The notes: generated by a model from the sequence alone, not told the origin. A DNA stretch of 64,000 nucleotides from JANMMJ01 sp964543235 (GCA_964543235.1 CAZIXE010000017.1:1-64000); one strand, 5' to 3'. Positions 50,887-58,889 are shown, counted from the first letter of the stretch. Numbers and translations: made by a program.

Positions 50887-52191
50887 GTGGATCTGCCAGA
50901 TGCTTTCATGGACAGGATCAGGTTCATCAAGGCCCCCGCCAGGGCCTGGGACAGCGGCCAGGCGTCGATTGCCGCAACCGTCAGTGAAATACTCGACGCC
51001 GTGCGCAAGCGCGGGGACGCCGCTCTGCGGGACTATACCCGCAAGTTCGACGCTTGCGCGATCGACGCCATCGAAATCAGCCGTGACGAACAGGATCGGG
51101 CCGTCGCGGCTCTCGACCCCCAGTCACGCCGCGATACCAAATTCGCCATCCATCAGGTAACGGCTTTCGCCGAGGCCCAGCTTGCCACCATGCTGCCGCT
51201 CGAAGTCGAAACCCTGCCGGGCGTCCACCTCGGCCATCGCATCATTCCGATTGCGCGGGTTGGCGCCTATGTACCCGGCGGGCGCTATCCGCTTCTGTCG
51301 GCACCGGTAATGACGCTGGTTCCGGCCAGGGTGGCCGGCTGTGATGAGGTGATCGCCTGCCTGCCGCCGGCCGCCCATCCGGCAATGATTGCGGGATGTG
51401 TGCTCGCCGGCGCCGGCCGGATCTTTCGCATTGGCGGCGCCCAGGCCATCGCGGCGATGGCCTTCGGGACCGAAACGGTTCCCCAGGTCGACAAGATTTT
51501 TGGCCCGGGCAATGCCTATGTGAATGAGGCCAAGCGGCAAGTCTTCGGCACCGTGGGCATCGATCAGCTGGCCGGCCCGAGTGAAATCTTCGTGGTTGCC
51601 GACGAAACCGGCGATCCCGGCATGATCGCCGCTGACCTCCTGGCCCAGGCCGAGCACGATGTGCGCACCCGCGTGGGATTGATCACCACCGATGCCCGTC
51701 TGGGACATGCCGTGGCCGCGACGATGGCGCGTTTTCTCGAGCACCTGCCGACCGCTGCCGTCGCCGCACCCGCCTGGCGCGATTTCGGCTAGATCGCCCT
51801 CTGCGCGGACGAATCCGCGATGCTTGCCTATTCCGACCACATCGCCGCCGAACACCTTGAGGTGCACACCCGCGATCCTCATGCAACAGCGCGCAAGCTG
51901 CGCAACTACGGCTCGCTTTTCATCGGAACCAATGCGAGCGTGGTCTATTCCGACAAGTGCTCCGGCACCAATCATACGCTGCCCACCATGGCGGCCGCAC
52001 GTTACACCGGCGGATTGTGGGTCGGCTCCTATGTCAAGGTCTGCACCCATCAGTGGATCGATGACCATGGCCTCGCCGCCGTGGCGGAACCCGCCATCCG
52101 CCAGAGCGCTCGCGAAGGCATGATCGGCCACCAGCGGGCCGCCGCCCTGCGTCTCGATCGCGCTGCTATTCTCGCCGGCTACGGCGGCTGA
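50887..52191 (+). pseudogene. HisD-like dehydrogenase interrupted by in-frame TAG
   Basis: A histidinol-dehydrogenase-family gene of 434 codons broken by an amber codon at 51790-51792 (codon 302). The reading frame continues unchanged after it. Upstream are NAD-fold and active-site blocks (VGAYVPGGRYPLLSAPVM, DKIFGPGNAYVNEAKR, LLAQAEHDVRTR). Downstream are HIAAEHLEVHTRDP, GTNHTLPTMAAARYTGGLWVGSY and the rest. The ARYTGGLWVG form resembles HisD paralogues such as sulfopropanediol dehydrogenase rather than biosynthetic HisD. The GTG at 50887 has GGGAG 6 nt upstream. One base change would restore it. Confidence 0.85.
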
Positions 52192-52385
52192 TGATTGCAG
52201 GACGGGGCGGACGCAGGTGAAGGCTTCAGCGCCAACCGAACCGGCGCCAGCGAACACCTCAACGGAAGAATTCGAATGCGGCTGCCATAGACAGCTTGCT
52301 GATCGTCAGCTGTCCAGGGCAGAGTTGCGGCCTCGGTATCCCGATACATGCACGATTGCTTCGCAGCATTGTCCCTGTGGTGGTT
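52192..52385. other. convergent gap after the HisD-like pseudogene
   Basis: A 194-bp junction between convergent genes. No clear gene, terminator or RNA was seen; only a short imperfect dyad (GCTGATCGTCAGC near 52297) is present. Confidence 0.4.
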
Positions 52386-53738
52386 TCAGCCGGCCTCGAG
52401 ATAACGCGCCACCTCCGCCGCACTGACTACTCTGCGCAGCGCACTGTCCTCGTACTCACAAACAGTCGCATAGTGGTCGACGAAGCTGTCGCCGAACAGC
52501 CGCCGCATTCTTGAAGAACCCCTGAGGCGCTGGGCCGCCGTGAGGAGATCGCTGGGCAGCCGCTCTACGCCCTCCGGAATGTCATTCGGTCCGCCGCTGG
52601 TTATAGGCGGCGTGTCGAGCGAAAGGCCCTGTTCGATGCCGTCGAGTCCGGTGCCCAGCATCACGGCCATGGCGAGATAGGGATTGAGGTCGCTCCCCGG
52701 AAGCCGCAGTTCCAGCCGGGTCATTTGCGCTGTCTCGCTCGCCGTGCGCAGCGCCGCAGCATAGTTGTAAGGCGCCCAGCTCACCGTCTTCGGCGCCCAG
52801 CTGCCGGGCGCCAGCCGGCGGTAGGCATTGACGGTATTGCCGATCATGGCAAATCCCTCCGGCACCCCGGCAATGACGCCGGCGAGAAACTGCCGGGCCG
52901 TATTGGAGAGGCCATAGGCTGCGGAGGGATCCGCAAACGCGTTGCGTGCCCCGGACCGCTCCCGCAGCGACAGGGCCAGGTGCCCGCCGATGCCCGGGAA
53001 GCCGGCACCGGTCTGGGACATGAACGAGGCCGTCAGCCCCTTCTGCCGGCAGAAGGCCTTGGTGAACAGCCGGAAAAAGGCGGCGTCGTCGGCCGCGCGC
53101 AGGCCGCCTGCATGCCGCAGTGTCGCTTCGAAACAGCCGGGCCCCAGTTCCACGCTGAGCGAAAAGGGCTCGATGCCGCCCCGTCCCAGCGTGTCTTCGA
53201 GCTCCCGCACGAACGCTGCCTGGGTGGCGGCCGTCACCCCCGACCAGCAGCGGTTGTCGGGCGCAAAGGCTTTGAGGTCTGCGAAGTTTTTGGCCCTGAG
53301 GCTTTCGGCAGTTTCGGCCAGTACGAGGAATTCGAACTCGAAGGCGGCCAGCACCTCGAAGCCGAGCTGCTGCGCCCGTGCGATTTGTTCCCGCAACAGG
53401 GTACGCGGCATGATGGCAGCCTGCGGCCCCGCATAGTCGGCCACCAGCGCGGCGGCTCGCGCCTCAAACGGATAGGGCCGCAGTGAACTGACATCGTAGC
53501 GGATGGCCTCGCTGCCATAAGGCCCCGGGAACATGATGGTTTCCGCAACATCCCATTTCGGCAGGACATTGGCAAACATGGCCGTTTCCGCACCTGCGAC
53601 GAGATCTTCCCGCCGCAGCCGCCGCTCGCGGAACATTGCCGCAAAATCGAAGAGACCGGCATGCACGATGTCGGCCCCCATGGCTTCGAGCGCCCGCGCC
53701 AGCGCGGCGCTGTCACCGCTGGACTGCGCGTCCGCCAC
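52386..53738 (-). CDS. glutamine synthetase family protein
   Basis: A 450-residue GlnA-like ligase of the PuuA/GlnT-like divergent group. Catalytic landmarks are FEFEFLVLAE (metal Glu), SVELGPGCFEATL, GFPGIGGHLALSLR (His) and ARLELRLPG-like TRLELRLPGSDLNPYLAMAVML. It probably joins an amine and glutamate or uses another acceptor, rather than making bulk glutamine. The GTG start at 53738 is 3 nt after the upstream stop and lacks a strong own ribosome site. It is third in the amidase operon. Confidence 0.87.
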   Translation of the reverse strand: MADAQSSGDSAALARALEAMGADIVHAGLFDFAAMFRERRLRREDLVAGAETAMFANVLPKWDVAETIMFPGPYGSEAIRYDVSSLRPYPFEARAAALVADYAGPQAAIMPRTLLREQIARAQQLGFEVLAAFEFEFLVLAETAESLRAKNFADLKAFAPDNRCWSGVTAATQAAFVRELEDTLGRGGIEPFSLSVELGPGCFEATLRHAGGLRAADDAAFFRLFTKAFCRQKGLTASFMSQTGAGFPGIGGHLALSLRERSGARNAFADPSAAYGLSNTARQFLAGVIAGVPEGFAMIGNTVNAYRRLAPGSWAPKTVSWAPYNYAAALRTASETAQMTRLELRLPGSDLNPYLAMAVMLGTGLDGIEQGLSLDTPPITSGGPNDIPEGVERLPSDLLTAAQRLRGSSRMRRLFGDSFVDHYATVCEYEDSALRRVVSAAEVARYLEAG

Positions 53739-53741
53739 GGC

Positions 53742-54467
53742 CTAGCGTGCCGATACGCGCAGGCCGTCGACGCAGACCGCCGCCTGTCCCCTGTAGGAGG
53801 GCTGCGAGCGGTAGATCATCTCGATCCGGTCGATGCCGCGGCGATCGCCCTTGAGATTGAGCGGGCCCGTCGTGCCACGGTCGGGAATGATGGCCCGCAC
53901 CCGGATATCGTCCGGCACCCCGCTGGCATAGACCACGCGCACGTCGAACACCTCGATGCGATTGCCGATGACCCGCATCCTGATGCTCTTGAACACCCCC
54001 TCCTGCCGCCCGACCCGGATCACGTCGCGGTCGACCAGGAAACCCACCGACTTGCAGCCGAGCTCGATCCACCGCGCCGGTTCGCTGGGCTCGCCATAGA
54101 CCATGATCTGCACCGGTCCCAGCGCCCGGTAGGTCACGACCACTTCCTTGAGGAACCGGTCGCCGCCGGACAGGACGATGCGGCGCGAACTGGTGCCGGC
54201 CCGGAAGATATCCCTGACCGCGAAGCTCTCGCTGCGGCCATTGCCGTAGACGACACGGACATCGAGGATCTGCGCGTCGTTGCGGCCCACTTCCAGCCTG
54301 ATGGCCTGGTACTGGCCTTCCTGCTTGCCGACCCTGATGATGCTCTGTTCGATGCGCGGCTCGCTCGTCGTGGTGCCGAGCAGTTCCCAGCTTTGGGCCA
54401 GGGCCGAGGCGCTGCCGGCCAGCAGCAGGGCCACGCCGGCGAGGATGGCCTGGATGAAATTGGTCAA
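53742..54467 (-). CDS. secreted protein with two tandem copies of an unknown domain
   Basis: A 241-residue exported protein (hydrophobic signal to about residue 27, ASALAQ). The mature part is a duplicated domain of about 90-100 residues. IIRVGKQEGQYQAIRLEV with ILDVRVVYGNG in copy one matches VIRVGRQEGVFKSIRMRV with VFDVRVVYASG in copy two, and EVVVTYR matches RIEMIYR. The TTG start at 54467 is chosen because GGAGGG lies 7 nt upstream and no ATG precedes the signal. The fold resembles DUF2541-type proteins; function unknown. It lies between the amidase and glutamine-synthetase-like genes. Confidence 0.75.
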   Translation of the reverse strand: MTNFIQAILAGVALLLAGSASALAQSWELLGTTTSEPRIEQSIIRVGKQEGQYQAIRLEVGRNDAQILDVRVVYGNGRSESFAVRDIFRAGTSSRRIVLSGGDRFLKEVVVTYRALGPVQIMVYGEPSEPARWIELGCKSVGFLVDRDVIRVGRQEGVFKSIRMRVIGNRIEVFDVRVVYASGVPDDIRVRAIIPDRGTTGPLNLKGDRRGIDRIEMIYRSQPSYRGQAAVCVDGLRVSAR

Positions 54468-54560
54468 GATGATGCCCTCCGGTTTGTCAAGCCTTGCAGG
54501 TGTGTTGGCTCCCCCTGCAACCACGGCGATAATGGCAAATGGCCGGCAGCACGGGCAAGG

Positions 54561-55970
54561 TCAATCGAGCGGTGGCCTCTGCTTCCACCAACCTGCTGCG
54601 GATTCATAGGCCGCCGCAGCTTTCAGCACGCCGGCGTCATCATACATGCGTCCGGCGATCTGCAGCCCGACCGGCAGCCCGGCCCGCGTGAAGCCGCAGG
54701 GCACGCTGCAGGCCGGCTGCTGCGTGAGATTGAAGGGATAGGTGAAGGGTGTCCACGTCACCCACTTGCCGGGAATCTCCTTGTCCGCCGGCGCCAGCCG
54801 CCCCACCTCGAAAGCCGCGATCGGCAGGGTCGGCGTCACCAGCACATCATATCTTTGCATGAACAGCTTCATTCTGGCGCCGAGCAGCCCGCGCTGCCGC
54901 TGTGCCTCGAGATACTCGTCAAGCGTGATCGCCGCGGCCTGCTCCACCACTTCATTGAGGGCCGGATCGAGCAGCGCCCGCTTCTCCGGCGGCAGCTTGC
55001 CGAGCAGTAGCCGTGTTCCCGCCCACCATAGCGGCCGGAAGATGGACAGCCCCGGATCCTCGAAGCCGGGATCGGCTTCCTCGACCTTGGCCCCCAGCCC
55101 CTTCAGCACCTTGACCGCCTCCCTGACGAGCCGGGCGATCTCGGGATCGACATCGGCGAAGCCGAGTGCCGGGCTGAAGGCGACCCGCAGCCCCTTGATG
55201 CTGCCATCGAGCCCCTTGCGGTAGTCGCGGCCATCGGCCGGCAGGGCGTGCCAGTCGCGGTCGTCGGGCTTGCTGATTTCGGTCATCATCAGCGCCGCAT
55301 CGGCCACGGTCCGGGTCATCGGGCCGACATGCGCCACTGTGCCGAAGGGCGACAGCGGGTAGGCCGGCACCCGCCCGAAACTCGGCTTGTGCCCGAAGAT
55401 CCCGGTGAAGCCGGCCGGGATGCGGATCGAGCCGCCGCCATCGGTACCCAGCGACAGCGGTGCATAGCCGGCAGCGACACCCGCCGCCGAACCGCCCGAC
55501 GAGCCGCCCGGCGTCAGTGCCGGGTTCCAGGGATTGCGGGTAATGCCGGTGAGCGGCGAATCGGTGACGCCCTTCCAGCCGAACTCCGGTGTCGTGGTGA
55601 GGCCGAGCAACACCGCACCGGCCTCCCGCAGGCGCGCAACCGACGGCGCATCCTGGTTCCAGTCCTGGTTACGCTCGATCGTTTTTGACCCGCGCAGCGT
55701 CGGCCAGCCCTTGACCAGCAGCAGGTCCTTGACCAGCACCGGCACGCCATCGAGCGGACCGAGCGCCCTGCCCTTGCGCCAGCGCTTCTCGCTGGCCTTC
55801 GCCTGGTCGAGCGCCTGCTTCTCGTCGACGAGGCACATGGCGTTGAGCTTGCCGTCGTGACGCCCGATTTGCGCCAGGCAGGCTTTCGCCACGTCGACGG
55901 GTGAGAAGCGCTGCTTCCGGTAGCCCTTGCCGAGCTGCACGGCCGTCAGCCAGTTGAGATCGTCGGTCAT
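54561..55970 (-). CDS. amidase (amidase-signature family)
   Basis: A 469-residue hydrolase with the Ser-cisSer-Lys signature: Lys in VPVLVKDLLLV, then TPGGSSGGSAAGVAAG and TDGGGSIRIPAGF. Length and C-terminus (FTYPFNLTQQPACSVPCGF, then GLPVGLQIAGR) match stand-alone amidases and AtzF/GatA relatives. GGAGGGG precedes the ATG. It is first of three co-directional genes. With the glutamine-synthetase-like gene it suggests turnover of an amide- or glutamyl-linked compound. Confidence 0.9.
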   Translation of the reverse strand: MTDDLNWLTAVQLGKGYRKQRFSPVDVAKACLAQIGRHDGKLNAMCLVDEKQALDQAKASEKRWRKGRALGPLDGVPVLVKDLLLVKGWPTLRGSKTIERNQDWNQDAPSVARLREAGAVLLGLTTTPEFGWKGVTDSPLTGITRNPWNPALTPGGSSGGSAAGVAAGYAPLSLGTDGGGSIRIPAGFTGIFGHKPSFGRVPAYPLSPFGTVAHVGPMTRTVADAALMMTEISKPDDRDWHALPADGRDYRKGLDGSIKGLRVAFSPALGFADVDPEIARLVREAVKVLKGLGAKVEEADPGFEDPGLSIFRPLWWAGTRLLLGKLPPEKRALLDPALNEVVEQAAAITLDEYLEAQRQRGLLGARMKLFMQRYDVLVTPTLPIAAFEVGRLAPADKEIPGKWVTWTPFTYPFNLTQQPACSVPCGFTRAGLPVGLQIAGRMYDDAGVLKAAAAYESAAGWWKQRPPLD

Positions 55971-56056
55971 TGCCCCTCCCCCTAAGGTGTTTGCCGACTA
56001 TCGGCGGCGCGGTAGCGGCCGTCAACCGCCGGGCCGGCACCGATTGCTCGGCAACC

Positions 56057-56716
56057 CTACTCCGCCGGTACGAGCTGGCCTGTGTAGAGCACCGGTCCTG
56101 TCGGCTGGCCGGTCGGCGATCCGCCCGCCGGCTCGAGGCTGATCGCCAGAACCGTGTCGGGGCTGAGCCTCACGTCGGAGCGTACGGCCGTGTCGATGAT
56201 GCCGAGCGACTGCGGCCGGTCGCGGCCGCCGCCCACCGCCCACAGCTCGAAGGACTTGCCTTGCGGCGTCTCCGCCTGCACGCGGCGTACGCTGATGGTT
56301 CCCGCGGCGACATCGACGCTGGCGATGAAGGCGGGCCCCTGGCCGTCCGGTTGCAGCACCGCGACGTAGCGCTCCTGCGGCAGCGGCTGCGCCAGCCAGA
56401 TGACCAGCGCCGCAAGACCGGCCGCCAGCGCCCCTCCGGCCGCGGCCGCAACCCGCCACAGCCTGATCTGCCGCCTGAGCCTGATGATCTCCGCCCCCGC
56501 CCCGATGGCATGGAGGATACGGGCCCGCAGATGGGCTGGCGGTTCGACCGGCGGCACCGCGGCTGCCAGCGGCGCCAGCCGCACTTCCCACTGTGCCACC
56601 GCCGCCGCGAACACGGGATCGCTGGCCAGCAGCGCCTTTGCCTCGCGATACTCATCTGCGCCCAGTGTGCCGAGCACCAGTTCGCCGGCCAGCATCTCGC
56701 GTTCCTCAGGCTGCAT
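56057..56716 (-). CDS. anti-sigma factor (RskA/ChrR-like)
   Basis: A 219-residue single-pass membrane protein. The N-terminal cytosolic part (LAGELVLGTLGADEYREAKALLASDP) is the sigma-binding segment. One helix follows (about residues 88-110), then a periplasmic anti-sigma-K domain with YVAVLQPDGQGPAFIASVD and GKSFELWAVGGG. It overlaps the sigma gene by 11 nt. It should hold the partner ECF sigma inactive until an envelope or periplasmic signal is received. Confidence 0.9.
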   Translation of the reverse strand: MQPEEREMLAGELVLGTLGADEYREAKALLASDPVFAAAVAQWEVRLAPLAAAVPPVEPPAHLRARILHAIGAGAEIIRLRRQIRLWRVAAAAGGALAAGLAALVIWLAQPLPQERYVAVLQPDGQGPAFIASVDVAAGTISVRRVQAETPQGKSFELWAVGGGRDRPQSLGIIDTAVRSDVRLSPDTVLAISLEPAGGSPTGQPTGPVLYTGQLVPAE

Positions 56717-57272
56717 CGAGACACTCCTTGAGCGCCATCAGGCTGCGCCGCAGGATGGCCTTGACCGTGGCCACCGGCCGCCCGAACCGGCGCGACAGTT
56801 CCTCGCGGCTCCAGCCCTGGTGATAGGCGAGCACGATCATCTCCCGGCGCTCTGCCGGCAGCGCCTTGAGGCAGCCCTGCAGCCGCCACATGTCGTGCCG
56901 GCGCTCGGCCTGTGCCGTCTGGTCGGCAGGATCGGCCAGCATGTCGATCTCGGGCTCAGCCTGGACCACCTGCAGCCGCCCCTGGCTGCGCCGCCGCTCG
57001 TCGATGGCCTGGTTGCGGGCAATGGCCAGCAGCCAGCCCAGCGCCGAACCCTGCCCCGGCCGGAAACTGCCCGCTTTTTGCCAGATTTTGACGTAGCATT
57101 CCTGCAGCGCATCGTCCGCCTGTGCAGGATTGGGCAGAATCCGGCGGATCACCCCGTAAAGCCGGGGGGCGGTGAGGTCATAGAGCCGGCTGAAACTCTC
57201 CCGCTCGCCCGCTGCGGTTTCGGCGAGCAGCGCCGCGATCTCGCCTTCGGCGATCGGTGCCATGGTCGTCAT
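56706..57272 (-). CDS. ECF sigma factor (SigK-like)
   Basis: A 188-residue sigma-70-family protein with region 2 (FSRLYDLTAPRLYGVIRRILPNPAQADDALQECYVKIW) and region 4 (LPAERREMIVLAYHQGWSREELSRRFGRPVATVKAILRR). The ATG at 57272 was chosen; an upstream GTG at 57281 and another ATG at 57263 are possible. It is divergent from three small secreted proteins whose upstream regions share a module, suggesting these are its targets. It is coupled to its anti-sigma gene downstream. Confidence 0.9.
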   Translation of the reverse strand: MTTMAPIAEGEIAALLAETAAGERESFSRLYDLTAPRLYGVIRRILPNPAQADDALQECYVKIWQKAGSFRPGQGSALGWLLAIARNQAIDERRRSQGRLQVVQAEPEIDMLADPADQTAQAERRHDMWRLQGCLKALPAERREMIVLAYHQGWSREELSRRFGRPVATVKAILRRSLMALKECLDAA

Positions 57273-57335
57273 TGCTACCACTACGTATTTCCACCTCGGC
57301 CGGTTGCACCCCTGTGGGCCACCGATCCCTGCAGA

Positions 57336-57374
57336 TTAACGCAAGATGAACGCGGCATTCACGCTGGATTTCGC
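57336..57374 (+). promoter_or_regulatory. promoter-like module copy 1 (of 3)
   Basis: TTAACG, then TGAAC 11 bp later, then CATTCACGCT (57356-57365) 20 bp after the start, then GGATTTCGC. The same spacing occurs in copies at 58020 and 58466. It lies 56 bp before the first small secreted protein and is inferred to be an ECF-type promoter. Confidence 0.65.
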
Positions 57375-57430
57375 CACGCCCGTGTAGGCTGCCCTCAACA
57401 TCGCAACACGATGATCGAGGAAACCCGAAA

Positions 57431-57622
57431 ATGCTTGCCCGCATTGCCATCGCCACCCTCTTCACTCTCGCCGCCGGGACCGCCTGGGCGCTGATTCCCC
57501 CGCCTGCAGCGACGGAACTGCGGCACGAAACCGTCATCGAGAAGAACCAGGCCTTCCCGCTGGTCGGGCCGCTCATCGTCGAGGAATGCCTCACCGAAAC
57601 ATGCATGGAGGTGCAGACCTAG
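57431..57622 (+). CDS. small secreted KNQA-motif protein A
   Basis: A 63-residue protein with a clear signal peptide (about residues 1-20, cleavage near AWA). The mature part of about 43 residues contains EKNQAFPLVGP and two Cys four residues apart (EECLTETC). It shares the KNQA[F/W]P motif and C-x4-C end with the protein at 58112-58315. GAGG lies about 10 nt upstream of the ATG. I do not recognise a named family. It is divergent from the ECF sigma gene and carries copy 1 of the shared promoter module. Confidence 0.75.
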   Translation: MLARIAIATLFTLAAGTAWALIPPPAATELRHETVIEKNQAFPLVGPLIVEECLTETCMEVQT

Positions 57623-57715
57623 CAGTTCTCATCCGGGAAGCGGCGGCCGGGCTTTCCCACCCGCCCCCTCTCACAAGCGCGGCCTCTGCTTCCCGGTGCC
57701 TTTCATTCCCTCCCA

Positions 57716-57783
57716 CAGCGGCTTTCCCCCTGATCCCCTCACTAAGCCGCTGCACTCAGGGCCCCGGTAACGGGGCCCTTTTT
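57716..57783 (+). ncRNA. structured RNA element 1 (C-rich-loop hairpin plus terminator)
   Basis: Stem CAGCGGCTT (57716-57724) pairs with AAGCCGCTG (57744-57752) around a loop containing CCCCCTGATCCCCTC, followed 6 nt later by a GC-rich terminator with a T-tract (57758-57783). The layout recurs at 57925-57992 with an identical loop core but changed, still complementary stem bases. This supports selection on RNA structure. It could be a 3'-UTR-derived small RNA of protein A, with the C-rich loop targeting ribosome-site-like G-rich sequences. Confidence 0.7.
57758..57783 (+). terminator. intrinsic terminator of RNA element 1
   Basis: AGGGCCCCG (57758-57766) pairs with CGGGGCCCT (57771-57779) over a GTAA loop, with Ts from 57779 to 57783. 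Confidence 0.85.
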
Positions 57784-57924
57784 CTGGGCCGTGATCGCAC
57801 CTCCAGGCGGTTCCGGCATGGCGCCTGCATGGCAACCACCGGCTATCCGGTTTTGAGACAGAAAGGGCAGCGTTCATCCAGCGGTTTCAGGCGGTCCGGC
57901 ATGCCGGGGCCGCCAACGTTCCCA

Positions 57925-57992
57925 CAGCGACTCTCCCCCTGATCCCCTCAAGAGTCGCTGAACTCAAGGGCCCCTCCCGGGGCCCTCTTTTT
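57925..57992 (+). ncRNA. structured RNA element 2 (C-rich-loop hairpin plus terminator)
   Basis: Stem CAGCGACTCT (57925-57934) pairs with AGAGTCGCTG (57951-57960) around the loop CCCCCTGATCCCCTCA, followed by a GC-rich terminator and T-tract. Relative to element 1, stem positions differ on both sides so that pairing is kept (GGCTT/AAGCC versus GACTC/GAGTC), while the loop is unchanged. No gene precedes it within 300 bp, so it may be an independent small RNA. Confidence 0.7.
57967..57992 (+). terminator. intrinsic terminator of RNA element 2
   Basis: AGGGCCCC (57967-57974) pairs with GGGGCCCT (57979-57986) over a TCCC loop; Ts run from 57988 to 57992. Confidence 0.85.
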
Positions 57993-58019
57993 GTGACCGC
58001 CGGCACAGACGTGACGCGA

Positions 58020-58057
58020 TGAACCCGGCATGAACGACCCATTCACGCTCGGTTCGC
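58020..58057 (+). promoter_or_regulatory. promoter-like module copy 2 (of 3)
   Basis: TGAACC (58020-58025), TGAAC 11 bp later (58031) and CATTCACGCT (58040-58049), then CGGTTCGC. The internal spacing equals that of the other two copies. It ends 54 bp before protein B. Confidence 0.65.
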
Positions 58058-58111
58058 GGCCGCCATGGCAAAGGTCACGCAACCAGTTCAAGCAACGGGA
58101 GTTGTCGCCAC

Positions 58112-58315
58112 ATGAAGACTACCCTCACCACCGCTCTTCTGGCCATCGCCTTCCTCGGCGCCGGCGCCTTTGCCAATGGCGGTTCGCACAAGTCCGCCAC
58201 CCCCGTCCGGCACGCTCAGGTCAACCACACGAGCATCGCCAAGAATCAGGCCTGGCCAATCCGGGAAATGATGACCACCGAACCCTGCGCCGCCTCCCGC
58301 TGCATCGCCATTTGA
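58112..58315 (+). CDS. small secreted KNQA-motif protein B
   Basis: A 67-residue protein with a signal peptide (MKTTLTTALLAIAFLGAGAFA). The mature part of about 46 residues carries AKNQAWPIREM and two Cys in EPCAASRC at the end. These align with EKNQAFPLVGP and EECLTETC of protein A, so the two are paralogues. ACGGGAG lies upstream. A strong terminator follows at 58341-58366. Function unknown. Confidence 0.75.
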   Translation: MKTTLTTALLAIAFLGAGAFANGGSHKSATPVRHAQVNHTSIAKNQAWPIREMMTTEPCAASRCIAI

Positions 58316-58340
58316 CCTCCCAGCACCTCCCACCGCCTGG

Positions 58341-58366
58341 CAGGGCCCCCGGGGCCCTGTCTTTTT
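58341..58366 (+). terminator. intrinsic terminator after protein B
   Basis: CAGGGCCCC (58341-58349) pairs with GGGGCCCTG (58351-58359) with a one-base centre; Ts at 58362-58366. This near-complete palindrome may work in either direction. Confidence 0.85.
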
Positions 58367-58465
58367 GCCCCCGCACCTCGGCCACTGCAGAAACATTCGA
58401 AACCATTCGGCCTCTCCCGCGCCATCGCAGTGCAACGCCCGGCTCCTATTCCCGGCATGTCGGCA

Positions 58466-58503
58466 TGAACCGGGCCTGAAAGCGCCATTCACGCTGGGTT
58501 CGC
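58466..58503 (+). promoter_or_regulatory. promoter-like module copy 3 (of 3)
   Basis: TGAACC (58466-58471), TGAAA 11 bp later (58477) and CATTCACGCT (58486-58495), then GGGTTCGC. The spacing matches copies 1 and 2. It ends 38 bp before protein C. Confidence 0.65.
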
Positions 58504-58541
58504 GCCATGTCTGGCACAAGGATTGAATGAGGAGTTGAGCC

Positions 58542-58889
58542 ATGCCCATCCGCCCAATACAAGCCGCGCTGATGCTCGCCGTCCTTGTCGCGTCGGCAGC
58601 GCCTGGAACCGCCGCGGTTCGCACCTACTTCTCGCCCGAGCTTCAAGGTTACCGGGCTTCCTCCTGCCTTGCCGACGGCCGCACCTGCGGCAAGCCTGCC
58701 GCTGACGCCTGGTGTCGGCTTAACGGCTGGAGCAGTGCCCTGATCTTCCAGCGCGAGCCTGAGCCGGGCGTGACCCGCATCGTCGACAGCGGCGATCTTT
58801 GTTCCGGCCCGGCCTGCACGTCGTTCCGCCAGATCAAATGCTACACACCCGAAACCGCCGGCGTCGAGGTTCTCCAGAGCGGCGGATAA
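58542..58889 (+). CDS. secreted cysteine-rich protein C
   Basis: A 115-residue exported protein with signal peptide (about residues 1-25) and six Cys in the mature part: SSCLADGRTCGKPAADAWC, GDLCSGPAC and IKCYT. This spacing suggests three disulfides. It resembles uncharacterised alphaproteobacterial secreted proteins with a CGxPAADAxC core. ATGAGGAG precedes the ATG. It lacks the KNQA motif of proteins A and B but carries the same upstream module, so it is probably co-regulated by the ECF sigma. Confidence 0.78.
   Translation: MPIRPIQAALMLAVLVASAAPGTAAVRTYFSPELQGYRASSCLADGRTCGKPAADAWCRLNGWSSALIFQREPEPGVTRIVDSGDLCSGPACTSFRQIKCYTPETAGVEVLQSGG

Larger units (their letters stand above)
57623..58111 (+). 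other. 489-bp gap holding two hairpin-terminator RNA elements and module copy 2
   Basis: The gap between small proteins A and B holds the RNA elements at 57716-57783 and 57925-57992 and the promoter-like module at 58020-58057. The 141 bp between the two elements has no protein frame that I can support; ACCGG-CTAT-CCGGT (57838-57851) followed by TTTT is a short extra hairpin. Confidence 0.6.

Noticed and set aside
51790..51792. TAG as a programmed pyrrolysine or recoding site
   Set aside because: Pyrrolysine is confined to methylamine methyltransferase-type contexts, and no pyl gene or recoding structure is seen. A nonsense mutation is simpler.
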